Shown here in pieces: positions 45,564-55,699 of a DNA stretch of 64,000 nt (positions are counted from its first letter, which is position 1; the number at the start of each line of letters is the position of its first letter). Origin of the DNA: Anaerobacillus sp. CMMVII (GTDB lineage: Bacteria; Bacillota; Bacilli; Bacillales; Anaerobacillaceae); NCBI RefSeq assembly GCF_025377685.1, contig NZ_JACEHK010000006.1, positions 62,001-126,000 on the forward strand. Reading direction: 5' to 3'. The notes under the pieces were generated by a model. That model saw only the letters and a list, made by a program, of their open reading frames with translations. It did no database searches and was not told where the DNA came from. The position numbers were made by a program, and so were the translations under genes.

Positions 45564-47344
45564 ATGACTGCAAAGCTTAGTCAAGTTTGGGATTTAGAAT
45601 CAATCTTTCCAGGTGGTAGTGATTCTTCTCAGTTTCACGCTTTCTTAGAAACAATGGAAAATGATCTTAAAAAACTTCATGATGGTGTACATGGTAATAA
45701 CGCAACAGTTGAAGAATTGACGACGTGGATCCTAGAAGTTCAAGAATTAGCAAAACGAAGCAGACAAGCTGGGGCTTTCCTAAGTTGTTTGAATGCACAA
45801 AATGTGAAGGATGCTAAAGCAAAACAGCTTCTAGGTACCGTAAGTCAAACACGTACAATTTTAGAAGCTATCCTAACAAACATTGACGATCAATTATTAA
45901 AGATGGATGAGGAAAACTGGTTAACATTAATTGAGCAAGATGTGTTTACAGAAGTTACATATCCACTTGTGGAAAGACGTTTACGTGCCAAAGAAAAACT
46001 GTCACCAAGGGAAGAAACACTGATTCAAAAGCTAGCTGTTGATGGTTATCATGCATGGGGTCAGCTTTATGATACGGTCGTCGGACGAATGAAAATCACA
46101 GTGGAAGAAGACGGAGAAGTACAGGAACTTTCTGTTGGTCAAGCCGATAACAAAATGAGCAGTGGAAATAGAGAGTTACGTGAACAGGTTTCGAAAAAGT
46201 GGGAAGAAGCTTGGGCTGGCGAAGCAGATTTATGCGCTGATGCTCTAAATCACCTAGCAGGATTTAGATTACAGGTTTATGGTGAAAGAGGCTGGGACCA
46301 AGTATTACAGGAGCCACTTGAAATTAACCGTATGTCCCAAGAAACACTTGATGCCATGTGGAATACAATTACAGAAAATAAACCGAAATTTGTAGAATTC
46401 CTTCAACGCAAAGCGGAAATCCTTGGAGTAGAAAAGTTAAGCTGGCATGATGTGTTTGCACCATTATCAAAGGATGTACCTGAGGTGAGCTATGACGAGG
46501 CGGCAGATATTATTATCAACCAATTTCAGCAATTGACTCCTGAAATGGCTGAGTTTACAAAAGAAGCTTTTGATAAGAGTTGGATCGAGGCAGAAAGCCG
46601 TCCTGGGAAGCGTCCTGGTGGTTTCTGTACAAGTTTCCCATTAAGTAAAGAATCACGTATTTTTATGACTTATGCAGGGACAGCTTCAAATGTTTCTACG
46701 TTAGCTCATGAATTAGGGCATGCGTTCCATCAGCATGTGATGAATGATTTACCTTATTTAGCACAAGGCTATGCGATGAATGTAGCTGAAACAGCTTCAA
46801 CGTTTGCTGAGATGGTTGTTGCTGATGCAACGGTGAAAAATGCTTCTACTAAAGAAGAACACTTGACGCTATTAGAAGACAAGGTAAGTCGTAGTATAGC
46901 GTTCTTTATGAACATTCATGCTCGTTTCCTTTTTGAAACAAGATTTTATGAAGAGCGTAAGAAAGGCTTAGTAAGTGTTGCACGTTTAAATGAGCTAATG
47001 GAACAAGCTCAAAAAGATGCCTTTAACGATTCTTTAGGTGAGTATCACCCGCACTTCTGGGCGTCTAAACTGCATTTTATATCACAGGTGTACCGTTTTA
47101 TAATTTCCCGTACACATTTGGTTATTTGTTTAGTATGGGTATCTATGCTCTTGCACTTAAAGAAGGCGAAGGGTTTGAGCAGAAGTATATTAGTTTACTT
47201 CGTGATACAGGAAGAATGCGTGTTGAGGACCTAGCAATGAAGCATTTAAATGTTGATTTAACGAAGCCTGAATTCTGGCAGGGAGCTGTGGATTTAGCAG
47301 CTGCAGATGTTGATGAATTCTTAAAGTTAACGAAAAAAGCATAA
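45564..47344 (+). pseudogene. pepF: Oligoendopeptidase F (M3 family), one frameshift
   Basis: The joined product is about 593 residues, the usual size for M3 family oligoendopeptidases. It starts KLSQVWDLESIFPGG, and the zinc site HELGHAFHQH lies near residue 387 with the third ligand region MNVAETASTFAEMVV. It degrades short peptides in the cytoplasm. At about 47083 one T is missing; beyond it the correct frame reads TGVPFYNFPYTFGYLFSMG and ends at 47344. The C-terminal part is otherwise complete. Confidence 0.9.
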
Positions 47345-47397
47345 AACGTGTTTTTCTGGATAACCTACTTATGAAAAATGTAAAGGTGGGTTGTACG

Positions 47398-47646
47398 ATG
47401 TCTGAACCGTTTAATGATATTAGACAAGTGGAAATGGCCATAAAAGCCGCACAAAGAATGGTAGGTCAAGCTACGATGAGTATGGATGCAGATCAGCTTG
47501 AGGCTGCAACTGATGCTCTAGCACAAGCGAAAAATCAATACGCAAATGCACTTTCACATGCTACAGGAGTAGACGATAAGTTTTTTGAGTTCTCTTCTGA
47601 GTTGATTGAAAGGCTTGATCACCAATTAACTGAAGCAAAAGAATAA
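47398..47646 (+). CDS. DUF2564 family protein
   Basis: 82 residues starting at ATG 47398, behind AAGGTGGG; the frame also opens at 47371 but without a site. RQVEMAIKAAQRMVGQATMS followed by MDADQLEAATDALAQAKNQY is the DUF2564 signature. The protein is predicted to be all helical and is confined, as far as I know, to spore-formers. Function unknown. It follows pepF by 53 bases and ends with a terminator. Confidence 0.85.
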   Translation: MSEPFNDIRQVEMAIKAAQRMVGQATMSMDADQLEAATDALAQAKNQYANALSHATGVDDKFFEFSSELIERLDHQLTEAKE

Positions 47647-47659
47647 ACGTTAAAACAAC

Positions 47660-47690
47660 AAGGTGTGTCTTTCCTAGGGCACACCTTCTT
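47660..47690 (+). terminator. Rho-independent terminator after the DUF2564 gene
   Basis: AAGGTGTG / CACACCTT stem around a 12-base loop, followed by CTTTCT. Confidence 0.7.
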
Positions 47691-47808
47691 TCTATGGTTA
47701 AATATTGACAAATCGTATTAGTTAAGCATAATATTAAATTTTGGAGCAGGTTTTAAGCAAAGCTCATAAATCTACATATTACACTCTACATTTTAGCAGG
47801 GGGAAATT

Positions 47809-49752
47809 ATGCAATCGTTTGAAAAATTACCTTTTACATATGATCGAAAGAAACCTTTTATAGCTCAGCTCGGTGATTGGGTTGGTGATGTATTTTACGA
47901 TATTTTACCTGAAGCTGGATTTGAAATCCGCGACGAGCAAATTTTCATGGCATTTCAGTTAGAACGAGCTTTCGCGGATAAGAAAGTTATTTTTGCTGAA
48001 GCGGGTGTCGGAACTGGAAAAACGATCGCTTACCTCTTATATGCTATATGTTATGCAAGATATATTGGCAAGCCAGCGATTATCGCATGTGCAGATGAAG
48101 CATTGATTGAGCAGCTCGTAAAGCCTGAAGGAGATATAGCAAAGTTAGCAAAAATTCTCCAGTTAAATATTGATGTTCGGTTAGCGAAAGCACAAAATCA
48201 ATATTTATGTGTACAGAAACTGGAGAAATTACGAGAGAATGAAGAATTTGCTGACGTTTATGAAAATGTCTCAATGACGATTCCAAGCTTTGTCTATAGC
48301 AATGCACCTATGCAGCAATTTCATTTTTATGGTGACCGAAAAACGTATGCTGATCTTAATAATCAAGCATGGAAAAAAGTGAATTGGGATGCGTTCCAGG
48401 ATTGTTCCGTTTGCGAAAAACGTCATCGTTGTGGGATGACGTTAACAAGAGAGCATTACCGAAAAGCAAATGATTTAATTATTTGTTCTCAAGACTTCTA
48501 TATGGAGCATATTTGGACAGAAGAATCACGAAAACGAAAAGGGCAGTTACCGTTTTTACCGGAAGCAAGTAGCATCGTCTTTGATGAAGGTCATCTCCTT
48601 GAATTTGCCGCCCAAAAAGCGTTAGCCTATCATGTACGCCAAGATCTTTTAGAAGAGATCCTAGAAAGACTTCTTACAAATGATATTCGCGAAGAGGTAG
48701 CCCTTCTGATTGATGAAATTATCGTCCATAGTTTGGCTTTGTTTCAAACGATTGAAGCAAGTACAATCCATGTAAAAGGCTCTGATCGTAATGAGCTTCA
48801 GTTATCGTCAAAACTAATTGGTGAAATTAAAGAATTTAAACAACTTCTGTCAGCCCTTGAAGATGCACTTGTTTTTGAAAGTGAACTATACACGATTGAA
48901 GAATATCAGCTAAAGATTGTAGAAGAGCATCTTGATATGCTCCAATATTCGTTGTCACTACTTGCGGATAAGAAAAATGTCATTACTTGGGTTACCAAAA
49001 CAGAGGAAGCAACAACATTAGTCATTATGCCTAATCTGGTAGAAGATGTTTTACAAGAAAAGGTTTTTTCTAAGAAGCTTCCGATTGTCTTTTCTTCAGC
49101 AACATTGTCAACTAACGGTGACTTTGGATATGTTTCTGGGAGCCTTGGTATTAAGGAATATCTATCATTTACGGTTGAATCACCATTTAATTACCAAGAT
49201 AATATGAAAGTGCTGATTCCAGAAAAAAATGAAAATAAGTTTAAGGCAATTACCGAAGTACTAAAAGAAACAGACGGAAGGTCCTTACTCCTTTTTAATA
49301 ACGAAACAGAGCTTGAGAACTTTAGAGAAGTTGTTTCTAAGAGTGACCAATTTTCAGCGTACAAGTTTCTATTTGAAGGGGATCAAGAGTTAAGTAGTAT
49401 TGTTCATACTTTTCAAAATGAAGAAAAAACATCATTATGTGCCATTCACTTATGGGAAGGGTTAGATATTCCTGGACCATCTTTATCTAGTGTGATTATT
49501 TGGTCGTTACCATTTCCACCGAATGACCCAGTTTTTAATGGAAAGCGGAAAAATTCTAATCAGCCATTCCTAGAGGTTGATCTACCGTATATGTTGCTCA
49601 GACTAAGACAAGGAATTGGACGTTTAATTCGAACAAGTTCTGATCAAGGAATTGTTACGATTGTTGATGAGCGTTTACGAGAAGATGAAGAATTATTAGC
49701 TCAAGTAAAAGCCGTGTTACCTGCTGACGTTGAGATCCTTAGTAAAATCTAG
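47809..49752 (+). CDS. ypvA: XPD/DinG-type ATP-dependent DNA helicase YpvA
   Basis: 647 residues of helicase superfamily 2. Walker A is AGVGTGKTIAYLL near residue 66; the DEGH box is in IVFDEGHLLEF; SSATLS is motif III; the C-terminal motifs include LWEGLDIPGP and RLRQGIGRLIRT. Four cysteines (CVQK near residue 130, then CSVCEKRHRC near 200) are spaced like the Fe-S cluster of XPD/DinG helicases. It probably unwinds 5'-3' during repair. ypvA lies between ypsC and ypwA, as in B. subtilis. Confidence 0.92.
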   Translation: MQSFEKLPFTYDRKKPFIAQLGDWVGDVFYDILPEAGFEIRDEQIFMAFQLERAFADKKVIFAEAGVGTGKTIAYLLYAICYARYIGKPAIIACADEALIEQLVKPEGDIAKLAKILQLNIDVRLAKAQNQYLCVQKLEKLRENEEFADVYENVSMTIPSFVYSNAPMQQFHFYGDRKTYADLNNQAWKKVNWDAFQDCSVCEKRHRCGMTLTREHYRKANDLIICSQDFYMEHIWTEESRKRKGQLPFLPEASSIVFDEGHLLEFAAQKALAYHVRQDLLEEILERLLTNDIREEVALLIDEIIVHSLALFQTIEASTIHVKGSDRNELQLSSKLIGEIKEFKQLLSALEDALVFESELYTIEEYQLKIVEEHLDMLQYSLSLLADKKNVITWVTKTEEATTLVIMPNLVEDVLQEKVFSKKLPIVFSSATLSTNGDFGYVSGSLGIKEYLSFTVESPFNYQDNMKVLIPEKNENKFKAITEVLKETDGRSLLLFNNETELENFREVVSKSDQFSAYKFLFEGDQELSSIVHTFQNEEKTSLCAIHLWEGLDIPGPSLSSVIIWSLPFPPNDPVFNGKRKNSNQPFLEVDLPYMLLRLRQGIGRLIRTSSDQGIVTIVDERLREDEELLAQVKAVLPADVEILSKI

Positions 49753-49772
49753 AAATAACGGGACATCAATAG

Positions 49773-49800
49773 TTACAATTAAGTACTCCTGTGTTATAAT
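49773..49800 (+). promoter_or_regulatory. Sigma-A promoter of moaA
   Basis: TTACAA (-35), 16-base spacer, and TGTTATAAT (extended -10 with perfect TATAAT). The leader of about 120 bases has a hairpin (CTACTATTCT with AGAATAGTGG) but no molybdenum-cofactor riboswitch pattern that I can recognise. Confidence 0.7.
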
Positions 49801-49931
49801 ACGACTAGATGATGACATGCTACTATTCTCGTTAAAAGAATAGTGGCATTTCTTCCAATTTAGAGAGCACTTTAAAGTGTGGACAGCCCTTCTAAGATTG
49901 ATTATTCTACGAAGGAATAGGGGGAACAAAA

Positions 49932-50954
49932 ATGGATAAAAAGCGTTTACATGATAAATTAGGACGCCCACTTCGTGATTTAAGGATATCCGTAACTGAC
50001 CGTTGTAACTTCCGTTGCAGCTATTGTATGCCTGCGGAAATTTTTGATAAGGATTTTATGTTTTTACCGAAAAATGATGTTTTAACATTTGAGGAAATTA
50101 AGAGATTAGCTAGGTTATTTGTTGAAGCAGCAGGTATTGAAAAATTGCGGATTACAGGTGGAGAACCACTAGTACGTAAAGACCTCACACAGTTGATTAA
50201 AATGTTATCAGAAGTCAAAGGCATTAAAGATATTGCTATGACTACAAATGGCTCACTATTAGCTAAGCATGCTGAAGAGCTAAAAGCAGCTGGTTTACAT
50301 CGTGTCACCATTAGTTTAGATAGCTTAGATGACGAACGCTTCCGTAAAATCAATGGTCGTAACGTTGGAGTAGATCAGGTTTTTGCTGGTATTGAAGCCG
50401 CGAAAGCAGCAGGTTTAGGAATTAAGATTAATATGGTTGTTCAACGTGGCATGAATGAAGATGATATACTACCGATGGTCCGCCATTTCAAAGATACGGG
50501 CATCATCTTACGTTTTATCGAGTTTATGGATGTTGGAAACTCAAATGGTTGGAACTTAGAGCAAGTTGTATCGAAGAAAGAAATCTTTGATCGAATCAAT
50601 AAAGAAATCCCAATTGAGCCGGTAAAGCCGAACTATCAGGGGGAAGTGGCAACTAGATTCCGTTTTATAGATAACGATAATGAGATAGGTATTATTTCAT
50701 CCGTAACGGATGCGTTTTGTTCCACTTGTTCAAGAGCAAGGTTAAGTGCAGACGGTAAACTGGTCACATGTTTGTTTGCCTCTGAGGGCCATGATTTAAG
50801 AGATCTGTTACGTTCTGGAGCTAGTGACGAGGAAATGATGGATCGAATGGCTGAAATTTGGGGTGGCCGACATGATCGCTACTCTGAAGAACGCTTAGAC
50901 AATACTGACAAAAAGCAAATTCGTAAAATCGAAATGTCCCATATTGGTGGGTAA
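49932..50954 (+). CDS. moaA: GTP 3',8-cyclase (molybdenum cofactor synthesis)
   Basis: 340 residues, radical SAM enzyme. CNFRCSYC (residues 25-32) gives the SAM [4Fe-4S] ligands; [13 protein letters not shown] follows; the C-terminal cluster is [10 protein letters not shown] with a third Cys in LVTCLF. The terminal GG needed for activity is present. MoaA converts GTP to 3',8-cyclo-GTP, the first step of molybdopterin synthesis, used by nitrate and other anaerobic reductases. It stands alone with its own promoter and shares a terminator with the convergent gene. Confidence 0.96.
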   Translation: MDKKRLHDKLGRPLRDLRISVTDRCNFRCSYCMPAEIFDKDFMFLPKNDVLTFEEIKRLARLFVEAAGIEKLRITGGEPLVRKDLTQLIKMLSEVKGIKDIAMTTNGSLLAKHAEELKAAGLHRVTISLDSLDDERFRKINGRNVGVDQVFAGIEAAKAAGLGIKINMVVQRGMNEDDILPMVRHFKDTGIILRFIEFMDVGNSNGWNLEQVVSKKEIFDRINKEIPIEPVKPNYQGEVATRFRFIDNDNEIGIISSVTDAFCSTCSRARLSADGKLVTCLFASEGHDLRDLLRSGASDEEMMDRMAEIWGGRHDRYSEERLDNTDKKQIRKIEMSHIGG

Positions 50955-51034
50955 AGTGAAACACAAGGGCTTTTGTTCCTTGTGTTTTTGTTTTGAATTT
51001 TCTCCCAACAGCGTGTAGATTGAAAATATACCCA

Positions 51035-51067
51035 AAAAATCCCGAGCTAAATTTGCTCGGGATTTTT
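51035..51067. terminator. Bidirectional terminator between moaA and the HesB-like gene
   Basis: AAAAATCCCGAGC / GCTCGGGATTTTT perfect 13-base stem with a 7-base loop. Confidence 0.92.
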
Positions 51068-51068
51068 A

Positions 51069-51374
51069 TTATGAGTTTGGATTGTCAGTATCTTTAATAT
51101 TTGGATTTTCAAATGTGAGATAATTTAAATCCTCATCAAAGTCGATTGTCATGCCATTTAAATACCAAAAGTCTTCTTCCTCAACAAAAAATTGAATATT
51201 GCTGACCGTGGTAACAAAGGATGTTGGTGAAGGTTGGTCTTTTGTAACGCCTACGGAAAATCCACCAGAACCACAACCACCGACACGCACGTATAATCGT
51301 AATGAATCTCCAGGTCGTAACCCCATTTCAGTTATATATAGATCTACTGCTTTTTCGCTAATTGAGAATTTCAT
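51069..51374 (-). CDS. HesB/YadR/YfhF-type protein (YneR-like)
   Basis: 101 residues, beginning MKFSISEKAVDLYITEMGL and containing VGGCGSGGFSVGV, which matches the short HesB-like group that includes YneR. The fold is that of A-type Fe-S carriers, but only one of the usual three cysteines is present, so cluster transfer is doubtful. Acidic C-terminal tail. AAAGGAG precedes the ATG. Monocistronic. Confidence 0.85.
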   Translation of the reverse strand: MKFSISEKAVDLYITEMGLRPGDSLRLYVRVGGCGSGGFSVGVTKDQPSPTSFVTTVSNIQFFVEEEDFWYLNGMTIDFDEDLNYLTFENPNIKDTDNPNS

Positions 51375-51645
51375 GTTGTAAAAACTCCTTTATGTATAAT
51401 TTTCCTAGCACATCATGGCTTATATCTTACACTTAAATCACTGTGAATAATATAAAAAGACCTAAAGACCATCATGTTTCAAGTGTATACTACTTAATCT
51501 TAAAATATCAATCGATAACACCCTACCAAAAGAAAAAGGGTTAATGAAAAAAGCTCTAGTTGTAAAAAATAGCATGAGGAGGAAGGAAAGAAGGGAGCAT
51601 TTGGAGAATAAGTTAGTTTGAATAGAGAAAAGAGGAGTGTCATTT

Positions 51646-53165
51646 ATGCAGAAAAATATAAAAGAGATTGAGCAATCGTTTACAAAATTTGTAAAAAAAA
51701 TGTCTAGTTACAATGAAGCAATATCCCTCATGTTCTGGGATCTCCGAACAGGAGCACCGAAAAAAGGGGTAGAACAACGCTCAGAAGCAATTGGGACGCT
51801 ATCATCAGAAGTCTTTAACATGAGTGTCTCAGAGGAAATGGGGCAATATTTAGGAGCTTTATCAGATCCTGAGGTGCAAGCAGAACTGTCTGATATAACG
51901 AAGAAATTAGTCGAAGTAAGCAAAAGGAATACGATAAAAATAAAAAAATACCTGCTGAAGAATATAAAGATTTCGTGATCTTAACTTCAAAAGCAGAATC
52001 AGCCTGGGAAGGGGCAAAAGAAAAGGCAGACTTTGCAGGCTTTGCTCCCTACTTAGAAAAAATTGTTGCTTACTTGCGTAAATATGTAGAACGCATTGGT
52101 TATGAGGGTCATCCTTATAACGCTTTATTAGATGATTATGAGCCAGGGGTTACAGTCGATGTACTTGACCGAGTGTTTGGTGAGTTAAGAGAAAAATTAG
52201 TACCTTTAGTAAAAGCTGTTACTGAGGCACCAGAGCAACCGAAAACAGACTTTTTATATCAAAACTTCCCAATGGAGAAGCAAAAAGATTTCTCCTTAGA
52301 AGTATTAAAGCAGCTGCAATATGATTTTCAGGCAGGGCGTCTTGATACTACCGTACATCCATTTGCGGTAGCGATCAACCGTAATGACGTTCGGGTAACA
52401 ACCAAATATGATGAAAAAGATTTCAGAACAGCGGTGTTTGGCACCATTCATGAGTGTGGCCACGCACTTTATGAGCAAAATATTTCTGAAGAATTAATTG
52501 GTACACCACTTTGCGATGGAACATCCATGGGAATTCATGAATCACAGTCACTATTTTGTGAAAATTTTGTTGGTCGTAACTATTCGTTTTGGAAAAAGAA
52601 TTATAGCCTTTTAAAAGAGTATTCTGAAGGGCAATTCGATGATGTGTCTTTAGATGATTTTTACAAAGCGATCAATGTTGCCGGACCTTCGTTAATTCGT
52701 ATTGAAGCAGATGAAATGACGTATTCTCTGCATATTATTTTACGCTATGAAATTGAGAAAGCGTTAATTAATGGAGATATTGAAGTCAAGGATTTACCAC
52801 AAATTTGGAATGATAAAATGGAAGAGTACTTAGGAGTTCGACCTTCTCATGATGGTGAAGGTGTACTTCAAGATGTGCATTGGTCAGGTGGAGCTTTAGG
52901 CTACTTCCCATCTTATGCATTAGGCTACATTTATGCCTCCCAGTTAAAAAACAAAATGAGTGAGGTAATTCCAAACTATGATGAACTGTTAGAAGCAGGC
53001 GATTTTACACCAATTAAATCATGGTTAACTGAAAACGTTCATCAATACGGAAAAATGAAAAAACCGTTAGAAATTATTGAAGATATTACTGGTGAAGGAT
53101 TAAATCCAAAATATTTAGTAGAGTATTTAGAGAAGAAATACAAAGCGGTTTATAACCTTTCGTAA
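51646..53165 (+). pseudogene. ypwA: Carboxypeptidase Taq (M32 metallopeptidase), one frameshift
   Basis: The joined product is about 506 residues, the normal size of M32 carboxypeptidases. SLMFWDLRTGAPKKGVEQRS lies near the N-terminus, the zinc motif HECGHALYEQ is near residue 268, followed by GIHESQSLFCENFVGR. It removes C-terminal residues from peptides. Near 51921 one A is missing; the correct continuation reads KEYDKNKKIPAEEYKDFVIL. I prefer ATG 51646 (GAGGAG nine bases upstream) to GTG 51637. Confidence 0.9.
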
Positions 53166-53182
53166 AGGAAAGGATTAAGAAC

Positions 53183-53305
53183 AAAGCGCAAGCGCCCTAG
53201 TAGCCCCGACAAGCAAATGTTCTTCGAGAAAAAAAGTGTGCTCTTTCACTTTTATTCTCGAAGGTTATTTGACCTCGAGGGGCTGGGTGCTGGAGCTAGA
53301 CTGTC
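53183..53305 (-). repeat. CTAGCTCC/GCGCAAGCGCC hairpin element, copy 2
   Basis: Reverse complement of the element at 41847-41968 with a few differences: it runs from AAAGCGCAAGCGCCC to GGAGCTAGACTGTCA, and the central hairpin (CTTCGAGAA / TTCTCGAAG around AAAGTG/CACTTT) is intact. It begins 18 bases after the ypwA stop. Confidence 0.93.
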
Positions 53306-53357
53306 ACTATAATTAAACTTATCCACGTTGAATAAACATATAATTTCCTTAACAACC

Positions 53358-53392
53358 AAAAGGGGAGTACAATTTGTACTCCTTTTATTTTT
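53358..53392 (+). terminator. Rho-independent terminator after ypwA
   Basis: AAAAGGGGAGTACAA and TTGTACTCCTTTT form a nearly perfect stem with almost no loop, followed by ATTTTT. The 63-codon open frame that spans it (53328-53519) is therefore doubtful. Confidence 0.7.
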
Positions 53393-53543
53393 ACTTCTCA
53401 TCACATGGAAATTAATGTTACTATTAGTGCTATATTTAACAGAGATTTCACGAATAGAGAGTCTTAATTTCCAAAGTATGAACGGTCTTGGCAGCTTATT
53501 TCTTTCTTTAATGTGCTAACGAAAAAACCAGGGGGAAATTACA

Positions 53544-53900
53544 ATGTCTAGAATAAAAAAACCTTTGTTTGTAATCTTAATTTCAATAATTGTAATTAGT
53601 GTTTATCTAATTACCAAATCTAATATAAGTCAACAGGAAGCTATAGAGATCGCAAATTCCTATATAGAGAACGAAAGCCCCTCATTTCTTTTAAACTATA
53701 TTTATAAAATAGATACCAGTGAGAAAAAAATAACAGACGTTAATTTTCCTGAGGAATTTCAAGGGATCATCTGGTACCTAGTATACTACCAAGATGTAGA
53801 TACAAGTGGTGTCTTTTACATAAATGCTAATAATGGTGAACTATTAAAAGGGTACGTTATCAATAATGCTGACGGTAATATAACTCGATCCTTTAAATGA
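53544..53900 (+). CDS. Membrane-anchored PepSY-like protein, unknown function
   Basis: 118 residues. One N-terminal anchor (KPLFVILISIIVISVYLI), then an extracellular domain starting ISQQEAIEIANSYIENESPS and ending with GVFYINANNGELLKGYVI, which looks like a single PepSY-type fold (an Ala-containing helix followed by strands with a Val-Asn-Gly turn). PepSY domains can inhibit proteases. CCAGGGGG precedes the ATG. I am not certain of the family. Confidence 0.65.
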   Translation: MSRIKKPLFVILISIIVISVYLITKSNISQQEAIEIANSYIENESPSFLLNYIYKIDTSEKKITDVNFPEEFQGIIWYLVYYQDVDTSGVFYINANNGELLKGYVINNADGNITRSFK

Positions 53901-53956
53901 ATTTACGCATAGTTTGAACAAGTCTAAAAAACTATTTATGAGGGGAAGAAGTATTG

Positions 53957-54400
53957 ATGGAGGTATATCAAGCGACGATTGATGATTTAGAAGGAGTGTC
54001 ACATTTATTTAATTTATATCGAATGTTTTATCAGCAAAAATCAGATCTAGACGGTGCTAGAGCTTATCTTAAAAAACGGATAGAAAGCAAAGAATCAGTA
54101 ATATTTGTCGTTAAAAAGGAGGAGGAGTATGTAGGATTTGCTCAACTATATCCTACATTTTCATCTATCTCTATGAAAAGAGCTTGGATATTAAATGACT
54201 TATATGTAGATGTTGAAGCCAGAAAACATGGAGTAGGAGAAATGCTTTTATCTAAAGCTAAAGATCTCGCTATTGAAACAGGAGCTAAGAGTATCAGTCT
54301 GAGTACAGCGCTAAATAATCATTCTGCTCAAAGATTATATGAAAGAAATGGTTACATTCAGGATTCATTATTTTTTCATTATGAATTAAGTCTAACATAA
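53957..54400 (+). CDS. GNAT family N-acetyltransferase
   Basis: 147 residues with a GNAT fold: EVYQATIDDLEGVSHLFNLY, then the beta-4 strand AWILNDLYVDVEARKHGVGEML, in which the RKHGVG loop binds acetyl-CoA, and the typical SLSTALNNHSAQRLYERNGY. The substrate is unknown. The start is ATG 53957 behind AGGGGAAG. Located next to other small genes with no operon logic that I can see. Confidence 0.9.
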   Translation: MEVYQATIDDLEGVSHLFNLYRMFYQQKSDLDGARAYLKKRIESKESVIFVVKKEEEYVGFAQLYPTFSSISMKRAWILNDLYVDVEARKHGVGEMLLSKAKDLAIETGAKSISLSTALNNHSAQRLYERNGYIQDSLFFHYELSLT

Positions 54401-54414
54401 CAATCGATAGTCAA

Positions 54415-54515
54415 TGAGTCAAAAGCTTCACTCAAAGCGTGAAGAAGCAAGCATTCGCTTGGTTTCGACCAAAGCTAATATGAGAAACAACATTGTATGA
54501 GAATACAGCCTATCT
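54415..54515 (-). repeat. Palindromic twin-hairpin element, copy D
   Basis: Core 54425-54462 (AGCTTCACTCAAAGCGTGAAG then AAGCAAGCATTCGCTTGG, shown in part) followed by TCGACCAAAGCTAATA and, near 54503, ACAGCCTATCT; in reverse complement this aligns with copies B and C through the AGCTTTTTGGTCGT arm and the AATAGGCTGT flank. The far arm is missing. Confidence 0.75.
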
Positions 54516-54535
54516 AAAAATTGGGAGAGGTTAGC

Positions 54536-54917
54536 GTGAGAAAATTAGTAACGATATTAGTTCTGTCTGCATTGCTTTTAGGATGTTCAGTAGATGAAGT
54601 TATCCAGGTAGGTACTCCTTTTTATAACAATGGCACTTCTGGAGTACATTTTCATAATGAAATTACAGATTCAGAAGCAATCACTAGTTTAAGGAATCTG
54701 ATAAATAATGCAAAGGATGTAGAAGAACCGAGTGAGTTACCTTAGTGAAGCAGAAGCATTCTTTTCACTTGATATACCTAAGGAGGGGATTTCAGAAATC
54801 CGGCGTTATATCTGGTATCTAGGTGATGGTAGTGCGGTGTTGTATTATACCGCAACAGGTTATTCAGCCTTGAATAGAGAACAAACGATTGAATTAAAAA
54901 ACATATTAGAACAATAA
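54536..54917 (+). pseudogene. Small lipoprotein, one frameshift
   Basis: The product starts at GTG 54536 behind GGGAGAGG: MRKLVTILVLSALLLGCSVD, a lipoprotein signal with lipobox LLGC. The first frame stops at 54745 after DVEEPSELP. A second frame continues SEAEAFFSLDIPKEGISEIRR and YLGDGSAVLYYTATG to 54917. Removing one T near 54744 joins them into about 126 residues. It is the only case in the window where an extra base, not a missing one, causes the shift. The function is unknown. Confidence 0.6.
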
Positions 54918-55180
54918 CATTCTTTTATATTGAAGATTGGAAGACTTAGAGAAAATTTCTTTAAGTCTTTTTAGTATGGAATTAATGAACATTTAGAGGT
55001 GCTTAAAGCACCTATCCTGGTTTAGAATAGCTTTTAATTTTTGTTGCAGAATGGTACATAATTGGCCTGTTACATCCAATCTAATCTAGTCACATAATTC
55101 GTACTTCTAGATAAACTGTAGTAAGAATAAAATTATTTTAAAGTAGCTGTTCAAAAAACACTCATTAAAAGGAGTAGATT

Positions 55181-55699
55181 ATGGATAACGACTTACTGTT
55201 TTATAATACTACAACTGAAGATATGACTTTTGAGGATATATTTGACCATTTACTCGAATTTATTAAAAAGGAGCCTTCTAACTTGTATCGGTTGGCCATC
55301 GGTACAGATTCACAAGTGCATCCAACAGGGACAAAATTTATTACCTCGATCCATCTTCATCGTGTTGGCAAGGGAGCATGGGGCTGTTTAAAAAAGGAGA
55401 TCATACCAAGAAGAATTACGTCATTAAAAGAGAAGATTTCCTTAGAGACGATGTATAGTCAAGAGGTTGCCGCACAGTTTAGTGAAGATCATATTGAAAA
55501 AATGGTAGATTTGCTACTACCTCATGTTGATAATGGTGCCGACCTAACCTTTGAGGTTCATTTGGATATCGGAAAAAAAGGCAAGACTAAACATTTAATT
55601 GAAGAAATGACTGAGCGAATTTTAGGTATTGGTTTGCAACCAAAAATTAAACCAAATTCGTATGCTGCATCCTCTTACGCCAACAAATACACAAAATAA
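55181..55699 (+). CDS. ykuK: YkuK family ribonuclease H-like protein (DUF458)
   Basis: 172 residues with AIGTDSQVHPTGTKFITSI (first acidic strand of an RNase H-like fold), EIIPRRITSLKEKISLETM, and a terminal block VHLDIGKKGKTKHLIEEM then KPNSYAASSYANKYT. This is the DUF458/YkuK pattern. The enzymatic activity is predicted, not shown. AAAAGGAG precedes the ATG. Monocistronic. Confidence 0.9.
   Translation: MDNDLLFYNTTTEDMTFEDIFDHLLEFIKKEPSNLYRLAIGTDSQVHPTGTKFITSIHLHRVGKGAWGCLKKEIIPRRITSLKEKISLETMYSQEVAAQFSEDHIEKMVDLLLPHVDNGADLTFEVHLDIGKKGKTKHLIEEMTERILGIGLQPKIKPNSYAASSYANKYTK

Noticed and set aside
49801-49931. moaA leader considered as a molybdenum-cofactor riboswitch
   Set aside because: Only one simple hairpin is visible; the conserved multi-stem pattern of that riboswitch was not recognisable.
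53328-53519. 63-codon hydrophobic frame after ypwA
   Set aside because: It runs through the ypwA terminator hairpin and lacks a ribosome site at its start; the shorter frame from ATG 53413 is possible but unsupported.
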